Assembly: GCF_028640845.1 (NCBI RefSeq)
Contig: NC_080541.1
Location: forward strand, 176,318,502 to 176,382,501
From: Ahaetulla prasina
Taxonomy: Eukaryota; Chordata; Lepidosauria; Squamata; Colubridae
Direction of reading: 5' to 3'
Length of the DNA: 64,000 nt
The position numbers were made by a program, and so were the translations under genes. Position 1 is the stretch's first letter. Each line of letters begins with the position of its first letter. Below, piece by piece: positions 35,160 through 47,059 of this stretch. Below the pieces are notes generated by a model. That model had not been told where the DNA came from, did not search any database, and saw only the letters and a list, made by a program, of their open reading frames with translations.

Positions 35160-36450
35160 GAAGTTTGGATGTATTTCCAAAGGCAAATTTCAGATAGTTC
35201 AAAAAGGCATTAGATGCTAATGACTAGGGATTTGAATTACCTCATTATCTACTGGGGAATTCTCTGCCAAGTATACTATTTCCAAGAAATTTCTGGTTTG
35301 ACAGTTAATTTATTCAAAGGTGGTAGATGGAGGAAGCTCTAAGACAGTGATTGCAAACCTTTTAGGGACAGGGTGCCCAGACCTGAAGGTGCAGGCACGC
35401 ATGCGCCTACAAGAGCGCCGGAAACCCGACAACCAGCTGGCTGAACTGGGGCGACGGTGTACATGCCCACAGAGAGGGCTCTGCGTGGCACCTCTGGCAC
35501 ACTTGCCATAGATTCACCATCATGGCTCTAAGGTAAATTAGCTATTCTAGACTTGATCCTAACCAATAGGGAAGATTTAATAGATAAAGTGAGAATAGTA
35601 GGAACTTTGGAGGAAAATGGCTATACAATTCTGGAGTTATTAGTTGAAGGAAAAATAAAGATGAGAATAATCAATATAATTTGGAGTTCAAGAAAGCAGA
35701 TTTTAATACACTCAGGGATTCCATGGCAGCAGAAACTAATGGGAAAAGGTTGTTCAAGGTGGATGGGAGACACTAAAAGTGGCTCTAAAACACAATCACA
35801 AATATTTTCAAAGAGGAAAAAAATAGACACCAGAAGATAACCACATAGAACACTTAATGAAGATCTGAAAATATAAATGGATGTATATAAGAGGTGGAAA
35901 GTGAGACAGGTCATGTGTAAAAAGGAAATACAGACAGCCCTGATTGGTAATGAGTAGAGGTTAGCAAAAAGATACTCTTCAGTTGTGCTTAAAATAAAAG
36001 GAACTGGAGTGAAACAGCATGCTGATTGCTTAATGGAGATGGACAAAAGGTTAGCAGATAATTAGCTAAAATACTTAACTCTTATTTTTGCTTAGTCTTC
36101 TCTAAGATAAAAAGATGTATTATACTAGGCAATTGTGAAGAACTTGTTGGGAGAGCAGGATTGCAGCTTTGGCTTGATAGATACATAATGTACATGCTTT
36201 AGGGTATCAAAAAGAGAAACAGAATTCAGAGAGTTACAGACAGGCCAGTATTCATACGTGAACAAAATCATTGTATTTAAATAATTGATATGTACCTTGA
36301 CAAAATGTACATTACTAAAAATCAGTATGGAATGTCAAGTACACTTTTTTCAAACTAATCTTACTTTATTAAAAGTAATTTTTTTAATTAGTTCCTTATG
36401 TTGTGAGAATGCTGTGAACACAATGTATCTTGATCGAAATACCCCATGAC
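35160..36450 (+). pseudogene. CR1 LINE ORF2 fragment, split by a MITE
   Basis: Reading across frames gives the end of a CR1 endonuclease: a DLNYLIIYWG-like strand near 35230 (the D-F-N-Y-P-D position), then after the MITE LAILDLILTNREDLIDKV (35545-35600), VRIVGTLEENGYTI and a long decayed linker. Further on are hints of the start of the RT (36200-36460). Many stops. The MITE at 35345-35525 lies exactly between the endonuclease parts. Confidence 0.65.
35345..35525. mobile_element. hAT MITE of the GATGGCGAACC family, inside CR1
   Basis: A 181-bp element, CAGTGATTGCAAACC to GCCATAGATTCACCATCATGG, flanked by ctctaaga and ctctaagg (7 of 8). The interior contains CAGCTGGCTGAACTGGGGCG and CCCACAGAGAGGGCTCTGCG, shared in reverse with the 17364 copy. 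Confidence 0.85.
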
Positions 36451-36624
36451 ACTGTGATTAGTGAGCAAATACCACTGGATGGCAGTAGTTAGATGAGCTC
36501 AAATTGTCTTGAAAACAATAGTCAAAGAGTGCTCATCAATAGTTAAGATCAGAATCAAGCATCCAACTCTTTTTCCAAAGGCCTCAGTTCCTATAGTGAA
36601 CAAATTGGTAAAATGGCATATTAA

Positions 36625-37185
36625 CAAAATAAGAATTGAAAGGGACCTTTGAGATCTTCTAGTCCAAACCCCTGCTCAAGCAGGATACCTGACACCATTT
36701 CAGATAGGTGACTGTCCAGTTTCCTCTTAAAAGCCTCCAGTGATGGAGCACCCACAACTTCTGAAGGCAAGCTGTTCTACTGGTTAACTGTCCTCATTAT
36801 TAGGAAATTTCTCCTTAGTTCTAGGTCTCTTCTTTCCTTGATTAATTTCCATCCATTGTTTCTTGTCTTGCCTTCTGGTGCTTTGGAATATAGATTGACC
36901 CTTTCTTCTTTGTGGAAGCCCCTCAAGTATTGGAACACTGCTATTATGTTACCCTACTCCTTCTTTTCACTAGACTAGACATACCTAATTCCTGCAACCA
37001 TTCTTCATATATTTTAGCCTCCAGGCCCCTAATCATCTTTGTTGCTCTTTTTGCACTCTTTCTAGAGTTGCAACATATTTTTTTATAATATGGTGACCAA
37101 AACTGGATGCAGTATTCTAAGTGTGGTCTTATTTGTCTTGAAATTGAACCAGGGGTTCAACTCCCCCAGATCAGTGTGCTCAGAC
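36625..37185 (-). mobile_element. CR1 LINE 3'-UTR end
   Basis: The plus strand carries the reverse-orientation CR1 terminus: GAAAGGGACCTTTGAGATC, CTAGTCCAAACCCCTGCTCA, GGAGCACCCACAACTTCTG, TTCTCCTTAGTTCTAGGTC and ACCAAAACTGGATGCAGTAT. Non-coding. Orientation is opposite to the CR1 ORF2 piece just upstream, so these are separate copies. Confidence 0.85.
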
Positions 37186-38579
37186 TATTTTTAAATGTTT
37201 GCACTTTCTTGATTTTACTTGATTTCTTTATTATCATTGCTTGATATTCAGGTTGAAGACAAGTACCCATTTCTTTTTTCAAAAGTCCTTAATTTCTACT
37301 GTGAATGAATTGATATGATGGAACAGACTTTTGATCTATAGGTTTAATAAACTTGTCAAACTTTATTTGAAACAACTTATTTCAAAATACTAGCACTTCA
37401 CCAGTCCTAAAATAAAAAAACTTCCAGTCTTGCTAAAGAAATTAGATACTTCTGGAAGATATTAACTTATATCAATTAATTCCTTGTGAATTGATGAGAA
37501 TCTTTATAATGTAAAATAAAAAAGATACTTTTATCTTCATTATAGTGGAGATATCACAGATTTCTATTATCAACAACCTTTTGCATCTTTGGAAAAAGAA
37601 GGCAGAAAATCGGATAGTCTCAGATGCAGCTTATACTCTTCAGAATTCTCTCCATATACATGCCAACTCTCAAGCAAAATAGTTTCTTTTGTGAGAGAAG
37701 ATATTTTCATTCCTTCTAATTTTTCAGAGAACAAAAGACAAATAGTCCACATTTTTCAAATAGAAGCAGTGGGTTTTGCCAAGTAGAAATTAAATATGGT
37801 TCGTCATGCAACTGACTTGGCAGGCAAACTTACAACATCTTCTGTTGCCTTGCATTACCATGCCTAGCTCTGCTGCACTGGAATCACATTAGAGGCCAAA
37901 TCCAGAATTGAAAATCTTCCATTTGATGAGGATGAATTATTCTTCAGTAAAAACCGTTGACAACTGGGACATGGTTAAGATGCTTTGTAAAACCATGTGC
38001 AAATGAGGACTGCGCTAAAACTGCTTTGTCCCATCCAGCTATTGCTCACAGTTCTGCTCATATACTCAAAGTCTATTCAAAATCTACTCAATCTTTCAAA
38101 TAGAGTATACCATTTCATCCTCGGGGATTCCTGTTGGTTATTGGGAATGCCTAAAACACAGCATAGTGCATATGTATAAGCCTAGAGACTCCAACCCCTT
38201 CATGGATTACTGCCTTGTCGTGGCAAAGGGGCTTGCGTAGCTCAGTGAAGCTATGAGCTATGCCGTGCAGGGCCACCCAAGATGAACAGGTCATAGCAGA
38301 GAGTTCTGACAAAACGTGATCCACTGGAGAAGGAAATGGCAACCCACTCCAGTATCTTTGCCATGAAAACCCTATGGACAGTACCAAAAGGAAAAAAGAT
38401 ATGACGCTGGAAGGTGAGCCCCTCAGGTTGGAAGGTGTCCAGTATGCTACTGGGGAAGAGCAGAGGGCTAGTACTAGTAGCGTCAGAAAGAGTGAAGCGA
38501 CTGGGCCAAAGCTGAAAGGACACTTAGTTGTGGATGCATCTGATGGTGAAAGGAAAGTCCTGTAAAGATTTTTTTCTCC

Positions 38580-41500
38580 ATAGGAACCTGGAATGTAAGA
38601 TCCATGAATCAAGGCATGCTGGATGTGGTCAAACAAGAGATGACAAGACTGAACATTGACATCTTAGGAATCAGTGAACTAAAATGGACAGGAATGGGTG
38701 AATTTAATTCAGATGACCATCAGGTATACTACTGAGGGCAAGAATCCCTCAGAAGAAATGGAGTAGCCTTCATAATCAATAAAAGAGTAGGAAAAACAAT
38801 ACTGGGATACAGTCCCCAAAATGACAGAATGTGTTGTGGTCTGCAGGCGGCCTGCGGAGCTGGCAGCAGAGTCAGACAGTGACGAGGCTGGGGAGGAACA
38901 TGGACCAGACTTGGAATCTTGGGAAGGCTTGGACAAGGGCTCTGCATCAGATGCAGAGATGGGGCCAGGGCCATCTGGGAGTTATGTGCGGACTCCAGAG
39001 CTCCAGAGTCAGACATTAACGAGGCAGAGGAACAGGGGAAGCCTGTTCCCAGTGCATGCATGCGCAGAGCTGCCAGAAGGCAATAGTTAAAACAAAAGGG
39101 ATGACTTTGGAGTAGGGCTTGGAGATGATTGGCCCCTCCCATAAGACATAAAGGAGGAGCAAAGGCACGTGAGCCCTATGCAGGAAGCAACTGTTGTTCG
39201 TGCTGGCCATTTTCAAGACTGCAGCTCTGTGTTGACTCTATGTTCTGTGTGGCTTTGCAAAGTTAATTGCCAATTAGGTCTTGGCAGCATGTCAAGGGAG
39301 ATAAAGGTGGGTGTTTATTAGCATTATCCCGAAGAATTGTGGCAGATTTCTGTTGGACTCTTTACAATTATTTGGGAGTCCTCTGTGAATGAACAGATTG
39401 GGAATGAACAGGCTCTGAATGAGCAGAATTCACAGTCGTGGAAATAGAGAGTTTTTTTGAACTCATTGTGTGCTTTTATTGTATCAGGAAGCCTAGGTCA
39501 GAATAGAATGATCTCAGTTCGAGTCCAAGGCAAACCATTCAACATCACAGTAATCCAAGTGTTTGCCCCAACCATTGGTGCTTGAAGAGGATAAAATTGG
39601 CTGGTTCTATGAAGCCCTACAGCACCTTATAGAATTAACACCAAAAAATGATGCCCTTATCATCATGGGGGATTGGAATGATAAAGTAGGAAGCCAAAAG
39701 ATAACTGGAATAACAGGCAAGTTTGGCCTTGGAGTACAGAATGAAGGCTGATAGAATTCTGTCAAAAAAATACGATGCTCATACCAAACACTTTTCCAAC
39801 AACCCAAGAGACAACTCTACACATGGACATCACCAGACGGTCAACACAGAAATCAGATTGACTATGTACTCTGCAGCCAAAGATGCAGCCAAAGATGGAG
39901 AAGCTGTATACAGTCAGTAAAAACAAGACTAGGAGCCGACTGTGGCTCAGATCATGAGCTTCTCCTTGCAAAATTTAGGCTTAAATTGAAGAAAGTAGGG
40001 AAAAGCACTAGGTCACTCAGGTATGAACTAAATCATATCCCTGATGAATATACAGTAGAGGTAAGAAATAGATTTAAGGAATTAGATTTGATAGACAGTA
40101 CCTGAAGACCTATGGACGGAAGTTCGCAACATTGTACAAGAGGTAGCAGCTAAAACCATCCCAAAGGGAAAAAAACGCAAGGAAGCAAAATGGCTGTCTG
40201 AGGAAGCTTTGCAAATAGCTGAGGAAAGAAGGGAAGCAAAAGGCAAGGGAGAAAGAGAAAGATACACCCAATTGAATACCGAATTTCAGAGAATAGCTAG
40301 AAGAGATAAGAATACCTTTGTAAATGAACAGTGCAAAGAAATAGAAGAAAACAATAGCATAGGGAGGACCAGAGATCTCTTCAAGAAAATTGGAGATATG
40401 AAGGGAATGTTTCATGCAAAGATGGGCATGATAAAGGACCAAAATGGCAGGGACCTAACAGAGGCAGAAGAGATTAAGAAGAGGTGGCCCAATTACACAG
40501 AAGAACTAGAACAAGCTTAATGTCCCTGATAACCACGATGGGGTAGTCACTGACCTTGAGCCAGACATCCTATAACGTGAAGTCAAATGGACCTTAGGAA
40601 ATCTGAGCAGCAAGAAAGCTAGTGGAGTTGACAGTATTCCAGGTGAGCTATTCAAAATCTTAAAGACGATGAAGTAAAAGTGCTACACTCGATTTGCCAG
40701 CAAATTTGGAAAACTGAACATTGGCCACAGGATTGGAAAAGGTCAATTTATATTTCAATTCCAAAGAAAGGCAATGCCAAAGAATGTTCAAACCATCGCA
40801 CCATTGCACTCATTTCACATGCTAGTAAAGTTATGCTTAAAATCCTACAAGCTAGGCTTTAGCAGTATGTGGATCAAGAACTACCAGAAGTACAGGCAGG
40901 ATTTCGAAGAGGCAGAGGAACTAGAGATCAAATTGCCAATGTACGCTGGATCATGGAGAAAGCTAGGGAGTTCCAGAAAAACATTTACTTCTGCTTCATT
41001 GACTATGCTAAAGCCTTTGATTGTGTGGATCATAACAAATTGTGGCAAGTTCTTAAAGAGATGGGAGTACCAGACCATCTTATTTGTCCTTTGAGAGACC
41101 TATATGCAGGTCAAGAAGCAACAGTGAGAACTGGACACGGAACCACTGATTGGTTCAAAATTGGGAAAGGAGTCCGGCAAGGCTGCATACTGTCACCCTG
41201 TCTATTTAACTTATATGCAGAGCACATCATGAGAAAGGTGGGGCTAGATGAATCAAAAGTTGGAATTAAGATTGCCGGGAGAAATATCAACAACCTCAGA
41301 TATGTAGATGATACCACTCTAATGGCAGAAAGTGAAGAGGAACTAAAGAGCCTCTTGTTGCTGGTGAAGAAGGAGAGTGCAAAAGTTGACTTGAAACTAA
41401 ATATTAAGAAAACTAAGATCAAGGCATCCAGCCCTCTCAATTCCTGGCAAATAGATGGGGAAGAAATGGAGGTAGTGACAGATTTTATTTTCCTGGGCTC

Positions 41501-42071
41501 CAGGATCACCGCAGATGAGGACTGCAGCCAAGAAATTAAAAGACGCTTGCTCCTGAGGAGGAAAGCTATGGCAAATCTAGACAGCATTCTAAAAAGCAGA
41601 GATATCACCCTACCATCAAAAGTGCGTATAGTCAGAGCTATGGTTTTCCCAGTTGCAATGTATGGCTGTGAAAGTTGGACCATAAGAAAGGCTGAGCACC
41701 AGAGAATTGAGGCCTCTGAACTATGGTGCTGGAGAAGACTCCTGCCAGTCCCTTCGACTGCAGGGTGATCAAGCCAGTCAGTCCTAGAGGAGATCAACCC
41801 TGACTGCTCCTTAGAAGGCCAGATCCTGAAGATGAAACTGAAATGCTTTGGCCACCTAATGAGAAAGAAGGACTCACTGGAAAAGAACCTAATGCTGGGA
41901 AAAATTGAGGGCAAAAGAAGAAAGGGACGACAGAGAACGAGGTGGCTGGATGGAGTCAGTGAAGCAGTAGGCATGAGCTTAAATGGACTCCAGAGGATGG
42001 TAGAGGACAGGAAGGCCTGGAGGAACATTGTCCATGGGGTCGCGATGGGTCGGACACGATTTCGCAACTAG
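38580..42071 (+). pseudogene. BovB endonuclease-reverse transcriptase ORF, broken
   Basis: Endonuclease: GTWNVRSMNQGMLDVVKQEM at 38582, LGISELKWTGMGEF, then after the LTR ITVIQVFAPT and IIMGDWNDKVGSQKI (39660), then a DHELL-type end near 39950. RT: SGVDSIPGEL near 40625, PKKGNAKECSNHRTIALIS, FIDYAKAFDCVDHNKL (41000), GVRQGCILSPCLFNLYAE, and NNLRYVDDTTLMAES (41290), where the usual YADD is YVDD. The long open frame from 40869 is stopped by a single TGA at 41766-41768, then continues in the same frame with GKIEGKRRKGRQRTRWLDG to 42071. Stops and shifts upstream (for example at 38733) disable it. Confidence 0.88.
38832..39500. mobile_element. Solo LTR inserted in BovB
   Basis: A 669-bp block, TGTTGTGGTCTGCAGG to GCCTAGGTCA, sits inside the BovB endonuclease gene. 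The preceding 5 bp are gaatg, and gaata then gaatg follow, consistent with a short target duplication. It has the TG...CA ends of an LTR, a possible TATA-like CATAAAGGAGG near 39150 and T-rich 3' sequence near 39470. No internal retroviral or Gypsy genes remain, so it is a solo LTR left by recombination. Whether it is ERV or Gypsy cannot be told from this alone. Confidence 0.75.
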
Positions 42072-42322
42072 TAACAACAAGAAGAAGAAGAGACTCCAAA
42101 TGGTATCTGTGATCTTGAGGGTTCTGTCTGATGAGGTTTGGGATTTTCTTTGCTTACTTTTAAGATGCGTGGACTTCTGTTACAACATTTGAGTTCTATT
42201 AATCTTTTTTCAGTATTATCAAATGGAATTCATAGTAAAACCAGGCCATTGTTTCTAGATTCAGACTAAATGCTAGAGAAAACTTTTCAATATCTCCTAA
42301 GGCCTCAAACCAGCTGTTAGAT

Positions 42323-43275
42323 CAGGGGTGTCCAAAGTTTTTTTGGTGAGGGCCAAATACAGAAAAATAAGCAAAGGCCCGGGCCACACACAAGAGGTGA
42401 CATATTGACACATGATTACTGTGTGTATTTCTAACTCACCTATAATGTGAAGAACATTGCTCTCAGTGGGAGCAGTGATGCTGTCCTTTGGATTGAAGGC
42501 GAACTCGGCCCTTCATCTCTAGGCGGAGAGCAGGTGGCAGTCAGTGGCTCCCAGGCGGCGATCCCCTCAGCCTCTTCCCCCCACTCCCCGCCTCCCGCCT
42601 GACTCACCAGCCCTGGGCCGCCTCCCGCCTGGCCCGACCTCCGAGCGGGACTTGGCCGGAACCACCAGCGGCTCTCCGTCCGCCTCCCGCCGCCTCTTCC
42701 TCCTGGGCGGCCGAGGGGCACCGCCTCGCTTCAGTCCGCGCTCTGGGGGGACGGGACGGGGCGGCGGTGGGAGCATCGCCTGTGCCTATCCCGCGCGCCG
42801 CTGCCCCCCGCCGCTGCCCCGGCGGATCCCGCCGCCGAAATTCATCCTCAGAGTTGCCCATTTTGGTGGCGCAGCTACGCAGGCGCCACCTTTCCGTCGC
42901 TGCGCGAGCTCCCCCTACCACTCGGCGGCTGAACTGCCCCAACCCTCTTTGCAACAGCCCCGCGCCGGGACGGAAGAGTCACGTACAGAAACAGGAGCCA
43001 TCTACGATTTTTATTATATATTTTACCCGAGACGTTGCGCAACCTTCTATTGCACCAGGCCGCCCCACCTGGGAAGCCGGGCAGAATGGTGAAGGCGGCA
43101 GCCCCAGGCGGCCGCTGAGTTTCTAGTACTGGGGCTGGTTGAGAAGTGCAACAGAGTTGAGCTCAAGCGCCATGTGCGGGCCATATTCAATTATATTTTC
43201 AGAATTTGCTGCGGGCCAATAAAAACTGACCCGTGGGCCGCAGTTGGCCCGCGGGCTGTAGTTAGGACACCCCTG
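42323..43275. mobile_element. Non-autonomous hAT with CpG-rich cargo
   Basis: The ends CAGGGGTGTCCAAAG and TTAGGACACCCCTG are inverted; the flanks tgttagat and tgttagtt match at 7 of 8. The outer ~150 bp on each side has GGGCCAAATACAGAAAAATA and CGGGCCATATTCAATTATAT, known hAT-MITE phrases with GGGCCGCAGTTGGCCCGCGG. The middle, 42480-43130, is very GC- and CpG-rich and unrelated in texture. On its minus strand ATG at 42868-42870 lies in the strong context CCAAAATGG and opens a 116-codon frame starting MGNSEDEFRRRDPP, with a GGTGAGTC donor-like site near 42610. It looks like a captured promoter plus first exon, but I do not recognise the gene. Confidence 0.8.
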
Positions 43276-45039
43276 TGTTAGTTTCTCTTTCATTTGCTAG
43301 CTATCTTAGGGAAGTCTGGAAAAATATTTGTAGGGTTGCTTTCATTTCTATTTCTGCCCTGAGCAAAGGGTTGAACTTCATGGTCTAAATAACATCATCC
43401 AACTCAATGCAATTTTAAGATGTTTAACTATCCTATAAAACTATAGTTATTGTTTGTATTTTATCATATTTTAGGCTGTAAGGATGGAGCTATGCTTCCC
43501 CTGAATATAGAATTAAAGTTTGCATTATTTCTGGATTTGATCTTGAGGATGAGTATCCATTTTTGCATGATGTTAAGGAGTTCATTTTCACATTTAAGGC
43601 TAGTAATAATTCTATTGTTTCTGGAGATATTAAGCAAGATGTTGTGGTATGCTTGGAATTCTGAGAAAATATGAGTATTATAACTAAATGATTGGTAGGA
43701 AAAGATTGACTATTTATGAAATAATTGCTACGATGGCTACACAACATAGATATTTGGCATAAATAAACTGGTAAGATTCCTTCCCTTGCCTCCTCTAGTA
43801 CCTCAGGATGCTGCCACCAGGTTCCCTAGATTTTTTTCTGGGCCAAATTCAAACAAATCACAAGGCTGCAATCATCCATTATTTTTATTATTTTTGTTTT
43901 CTAAATGCCTATAGGAATTACATTATGCTCAGATATAAATGAATATGATGCTAGAGATTGGCACATTTCTTTTCAGCATGCAGCTTCCTGTTTTATTATT
44001 ATTAATATTTTTTCAAATTAAGAACTCCAGAAAACTATCATAGTAATAATTTTGCCTAACTCTAGACTATAAGTTTTGTTCAATTCTATGCCTTAGGTTG
44101 CCTTTCAAAATGTTTAGAAATGTAACACATGCAGGTAATCCTCGACTTATAACAGTTCATTTAGTGACCGTTCAAAGTTACAACAGCACTAAAAAAATGA
44201 TTTACGACCATTTTTCACACATACAACCATTGCAGCATCCCTGTAATCATATTCCAATATTTGAGTCAGTGACAAATTGCTTGGCAACTGATTCACATTT
44301 ATGACAGTTGCAAAGTCCTGGGGTCCTGTTTCTGATCGTCTGACAAGCATACTCTTCTACGCATGCGTGGGAATGGCGGCGTTCTGAGAATCATGCCGGT
44401 GGTGGGTTGGTGTTCTTTCTGGCCGCGATGCCTTGGAGGCGGCCTTTGAGCTGTCTGGGCCCGCCGCCCCATAGAACATCTTTCCGGCAGCCGAAAGGAG
44501 ATCTTTGGGGTCTTGTTAGACCCTTGGCTGCCGGGAACGGGGCTGGAGAGGCGGGCGAGCGGTTGCCGGCGGTTGCTGGTGGCCATTTTGGCTGGGCGCG
44601 GGGCGGCGCCCGCTGGAAAGGGCCAGGCCGGAACACGGTCTCGCGGCGAGGCGGCCGCTCAGGACATCGGCGGCCGGGTGTGCGACGCGTTGGCCAGCAG
44701 CGGTATCGTACAGCGGCATTGATACCATCAGCGGCTGAGATACCATTAGCGGCATCCATTATGGGCGGCATTAACGGGCGGAATCCATCAGCCGAACTTC
44801 CATCTTGACTATTGCCCCTACCGGCCATTTGGCCTTGGTTTTGTGACTGTCCTGACTTTGCCCGTAGGCCGCGATATCATCGAGCGGCTAGGGAACACCT
44901 TTTTTTCCCTACTGTTATTTAATCTCTTGCATGAAATATTCGTTGCTGAACTTCTCCGACTGCGAGGTTCCCCCGTCTCGCAGGAATGGCCCTCTGGATT
45001 ATCAAGGGCCTGCCTTAACGAGGGGTCTTGGGACCCGGA

Positions 45040-45339
45040 GAGGTGGCATGTGAGGAAGAAGAATCTTTGGGGTTTTGTACATAGGTTTTTTAATAAGGGT
45101 TTTTTAAAGTGGGGGAGGGAAGCGACGGGGGGGGAATAAACCCGTCGGGGAGGGTAAGTACAGTCCCGGGGTCTGTTCACGGCGTTTTATCTGGTCCGAG
45201 GGAGGGGGGTGAGGGGTTCGTTCCAGGCATAGAGGTTGGTTCCATCTGTACGGTAAGTGGGAGGGGCAGATATGGCAGAAGCAAGGGGCCGTATCATTTT
45301 CCGGGAGCACGGACTCACTGTCTAAAAGCGATAACGTGG
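45040..45339 (+). repeat. ~290-bp direct repeat, left copy (L2 5' region)
   Basis: From GGTGGCATGTGAGGAAGAAG to AAAAGCGATAACGTG; matches 48289-48575 with about a dozen substitutions, many at CpG sites, and small indels in G runs. It directly precedes the L1 5' end. Confidence 0.9.
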
Positions 45340-45958
45340 AGACTTCCGGTTTGGCACCATAGGTGATGGCGGTGATCTTTACGATCACCAACCTCTGGAT
45401 TATGTGGAATCGCTAGGACAGCTTAAATCTGCTGTCCAGCGGTTCAGAAAACCCCCTCTTCGGGAGAAGGAGAAGGGGTGAGCTGAGGGCAGGGGTTGAA
45501 TTTCCTAAAGCCCTGAGAAAAAGGGGTTTGAAGGGTTAAGTTCCTCCAGTAACCAAGTGCTCCAGATCCGAGGATTCTTCTGCTTTGGAACCAATCACCC
45601 CGACCAAACCCCGAGATTTATTTTGGACAATAAAGGATTATACCGGACAGAACGAAAGTGGGAGAACTTTAAGCAAGTAGCCAAGCCGATTCCCCGATAC
45701 TTTGTAACAAGCTTGAAAACAGTAAAAAAATGGAGGCGAATTGTTAACAAGTTAACGAGTGGAAGCGATACTTTCAGCGTTGTCTGCAGTTGGTAATTTG
45801 CATGTTACTTGCTGCTTTACTCTTTAACTCTTTGCTGCCTGCTGATAGAATCTAGGGAGATTTTTAAATACTGCTTTAAAAGACTGTGTTTTTAGAGGTT
45901 AAGAAGATTTAAAGTGAATATTAAGTTGGAAATAAATAAATAAATAATTTTATAGAAG

Positions 45959-46857
45959 ATGGCAGCCAAACAATTAAAGTCTACTGTAACAAAGAGCTCT
46001 GGAACTTTATCAGCTGGTGCCTCTCCAGCTCATACAGCAGAGACTAGAACATTGAATTTAGAGGCGTTACAAGAGAACTTAAAAGGCTTTATAGAAGAAA
46101 AATTTAAAGTAATAACTGATGAGATGTCTGAAATGAAAGAGCAGATATCAGAAATTCAAGTGGGAAATAAAGAAGTTAAAGAAGGATTTGTAATGGCAGT
46201 ACAAGTTTGGCAACGAATGTGATTTTATTGGAGGAGGAGGTTGAAGAAATTAAGCAACATAATTTAAAATTAGAAAATAAAATGGATGAATTTCAAAGTA
46301 AAATGGAAAAACAGAGGATGAAATAGTTTTGATACAATATAGAAATATGGAATTTGCTCTTAGAATTCGAGGTTTGAAAGAAAATAAGGAAGAGAATTTA
46401 AGGAAATTTTTCTGAAGTATTTGCTGAGATATTAGCAGCTCGTCCAGCAGATGTGGCTTATCAAATTGATAAAATATATCGTGAATTCTTGGATAGCAAG
46501 GCAAAAAAAGTTGCCAAGGGATGTTGTTATTTATTTTACAAACAGAACAGTGAGAAATCAGATTTTGCAAGCTTCATATAAGGGGGAGAAGATTCAGATT
46601 GCTGGTCAAGATATTTTGATATTAAAGGAAATCCCACCAAAATGTTAAGGGCTAGGAAGGAATTTGCCTTCCTGGTGAATGAACTTAAAAAACATCAGAT
46701 TGAATATAGATGGGATATTCCAACTGGTATAATAGTATATTATGCAGGGAAAGTACATCGTTTCAATACGGTTGGAAAAGCAAGAGAATTTTATGTTGAG
46801 GTATTAAAGTTGGAAGTCTTCCCCCATTGGAAGCTAGAAGAAGGGAGGCTGAAGTGA
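45959..46857 (+). pseudogene. L1 ORF1, frameshifted
   Basis: ATG at 45959 opens 87 codons (MAAKQLKSTVTKSSGTLSAG, then the coiled-coil start LEALQENLKGFIEEKFK and MSEMKEQISEIQ). After a frame break at 46220 the coiled coil continues (EEEVEEIKQHNLKLENKMDE), then an RRM-like part (RDVVIYFTNRTVRNQIL near 46525) and the C-terminal domain (LRARKEFAFLVNELKKH near 46640, ending FNTVGKAREFYVEVLKLE). This is the order of L1 ORF1p, an RNA-binding chaperone that forms trimers. At least two frameshifts (near 46220 and 46410) inactivate it. Confidence 0.8.
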
Positions 46858-47059
46858 AGGAAAGAGAAGTGAAGCAGGTACAAGAACAGATTGTGATGGA
46901 AGAAGATTTATTACAAGTGTTGGAAATACCTACGACGGGTTTAGATTCAAAAGAACAAAGGTTGACAAGAGCTGCTGCTAAACGCAAGGAACAAGAGATG
47001 AAGGCACAACAACAACTGGCAACTACTACAACGGAAACAGTGGGAGGAGCAAGGCCTAA

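Larger units (their letters stand above)
38195..42088 (+). mobile_element. BovB LINE, full-length, with LTR insertion
   Basis: It is flanked by perfect 11-bp agagactccaa duplications (38184-38194 and 42089-42099). Without the 669-bp LTR it is about 3.2 kb, the usual full BovB length. It starts CCCCTTCATGGATTACTG and ends ATTTCGCAACTAGTAACAAC and GAAGAAG units. It encodes an AP endonuclease and reverse transcriptase, but with multiple frame breaks. BovB is abundant in squamates and known for horizontal transfer to ruminants. Confidence 0.93.

Noticed and set aside
36625..37185. Part of the same CR1 as 35160-36450
   Set aside because: The 3'-UTR phrases are in the opposite orientation, so they belong to another copy.
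38832..39500. Endogenous retrovirus with coding capacity
   Set aside because: Only a solo LTR is present; no gag, pol or env sequence surrounds it, and the BovB sequence resumes directly.
42544..43126. CpG island and host gene promoter
   Set aside because: It lies inside a hAT element with clear inverted ends and 8-bp flanks; the plus-strand open frames there are GC-driven. A captured fragment is kept as a hypothesis instead.
44391..45391. Overlapping GC-rich open frames and a possible CpG-island gene
   Set aside because: This is the 5' region of the L2 LINE; its last ~290 bp recur at 48289, and the frames have no recognised domains.
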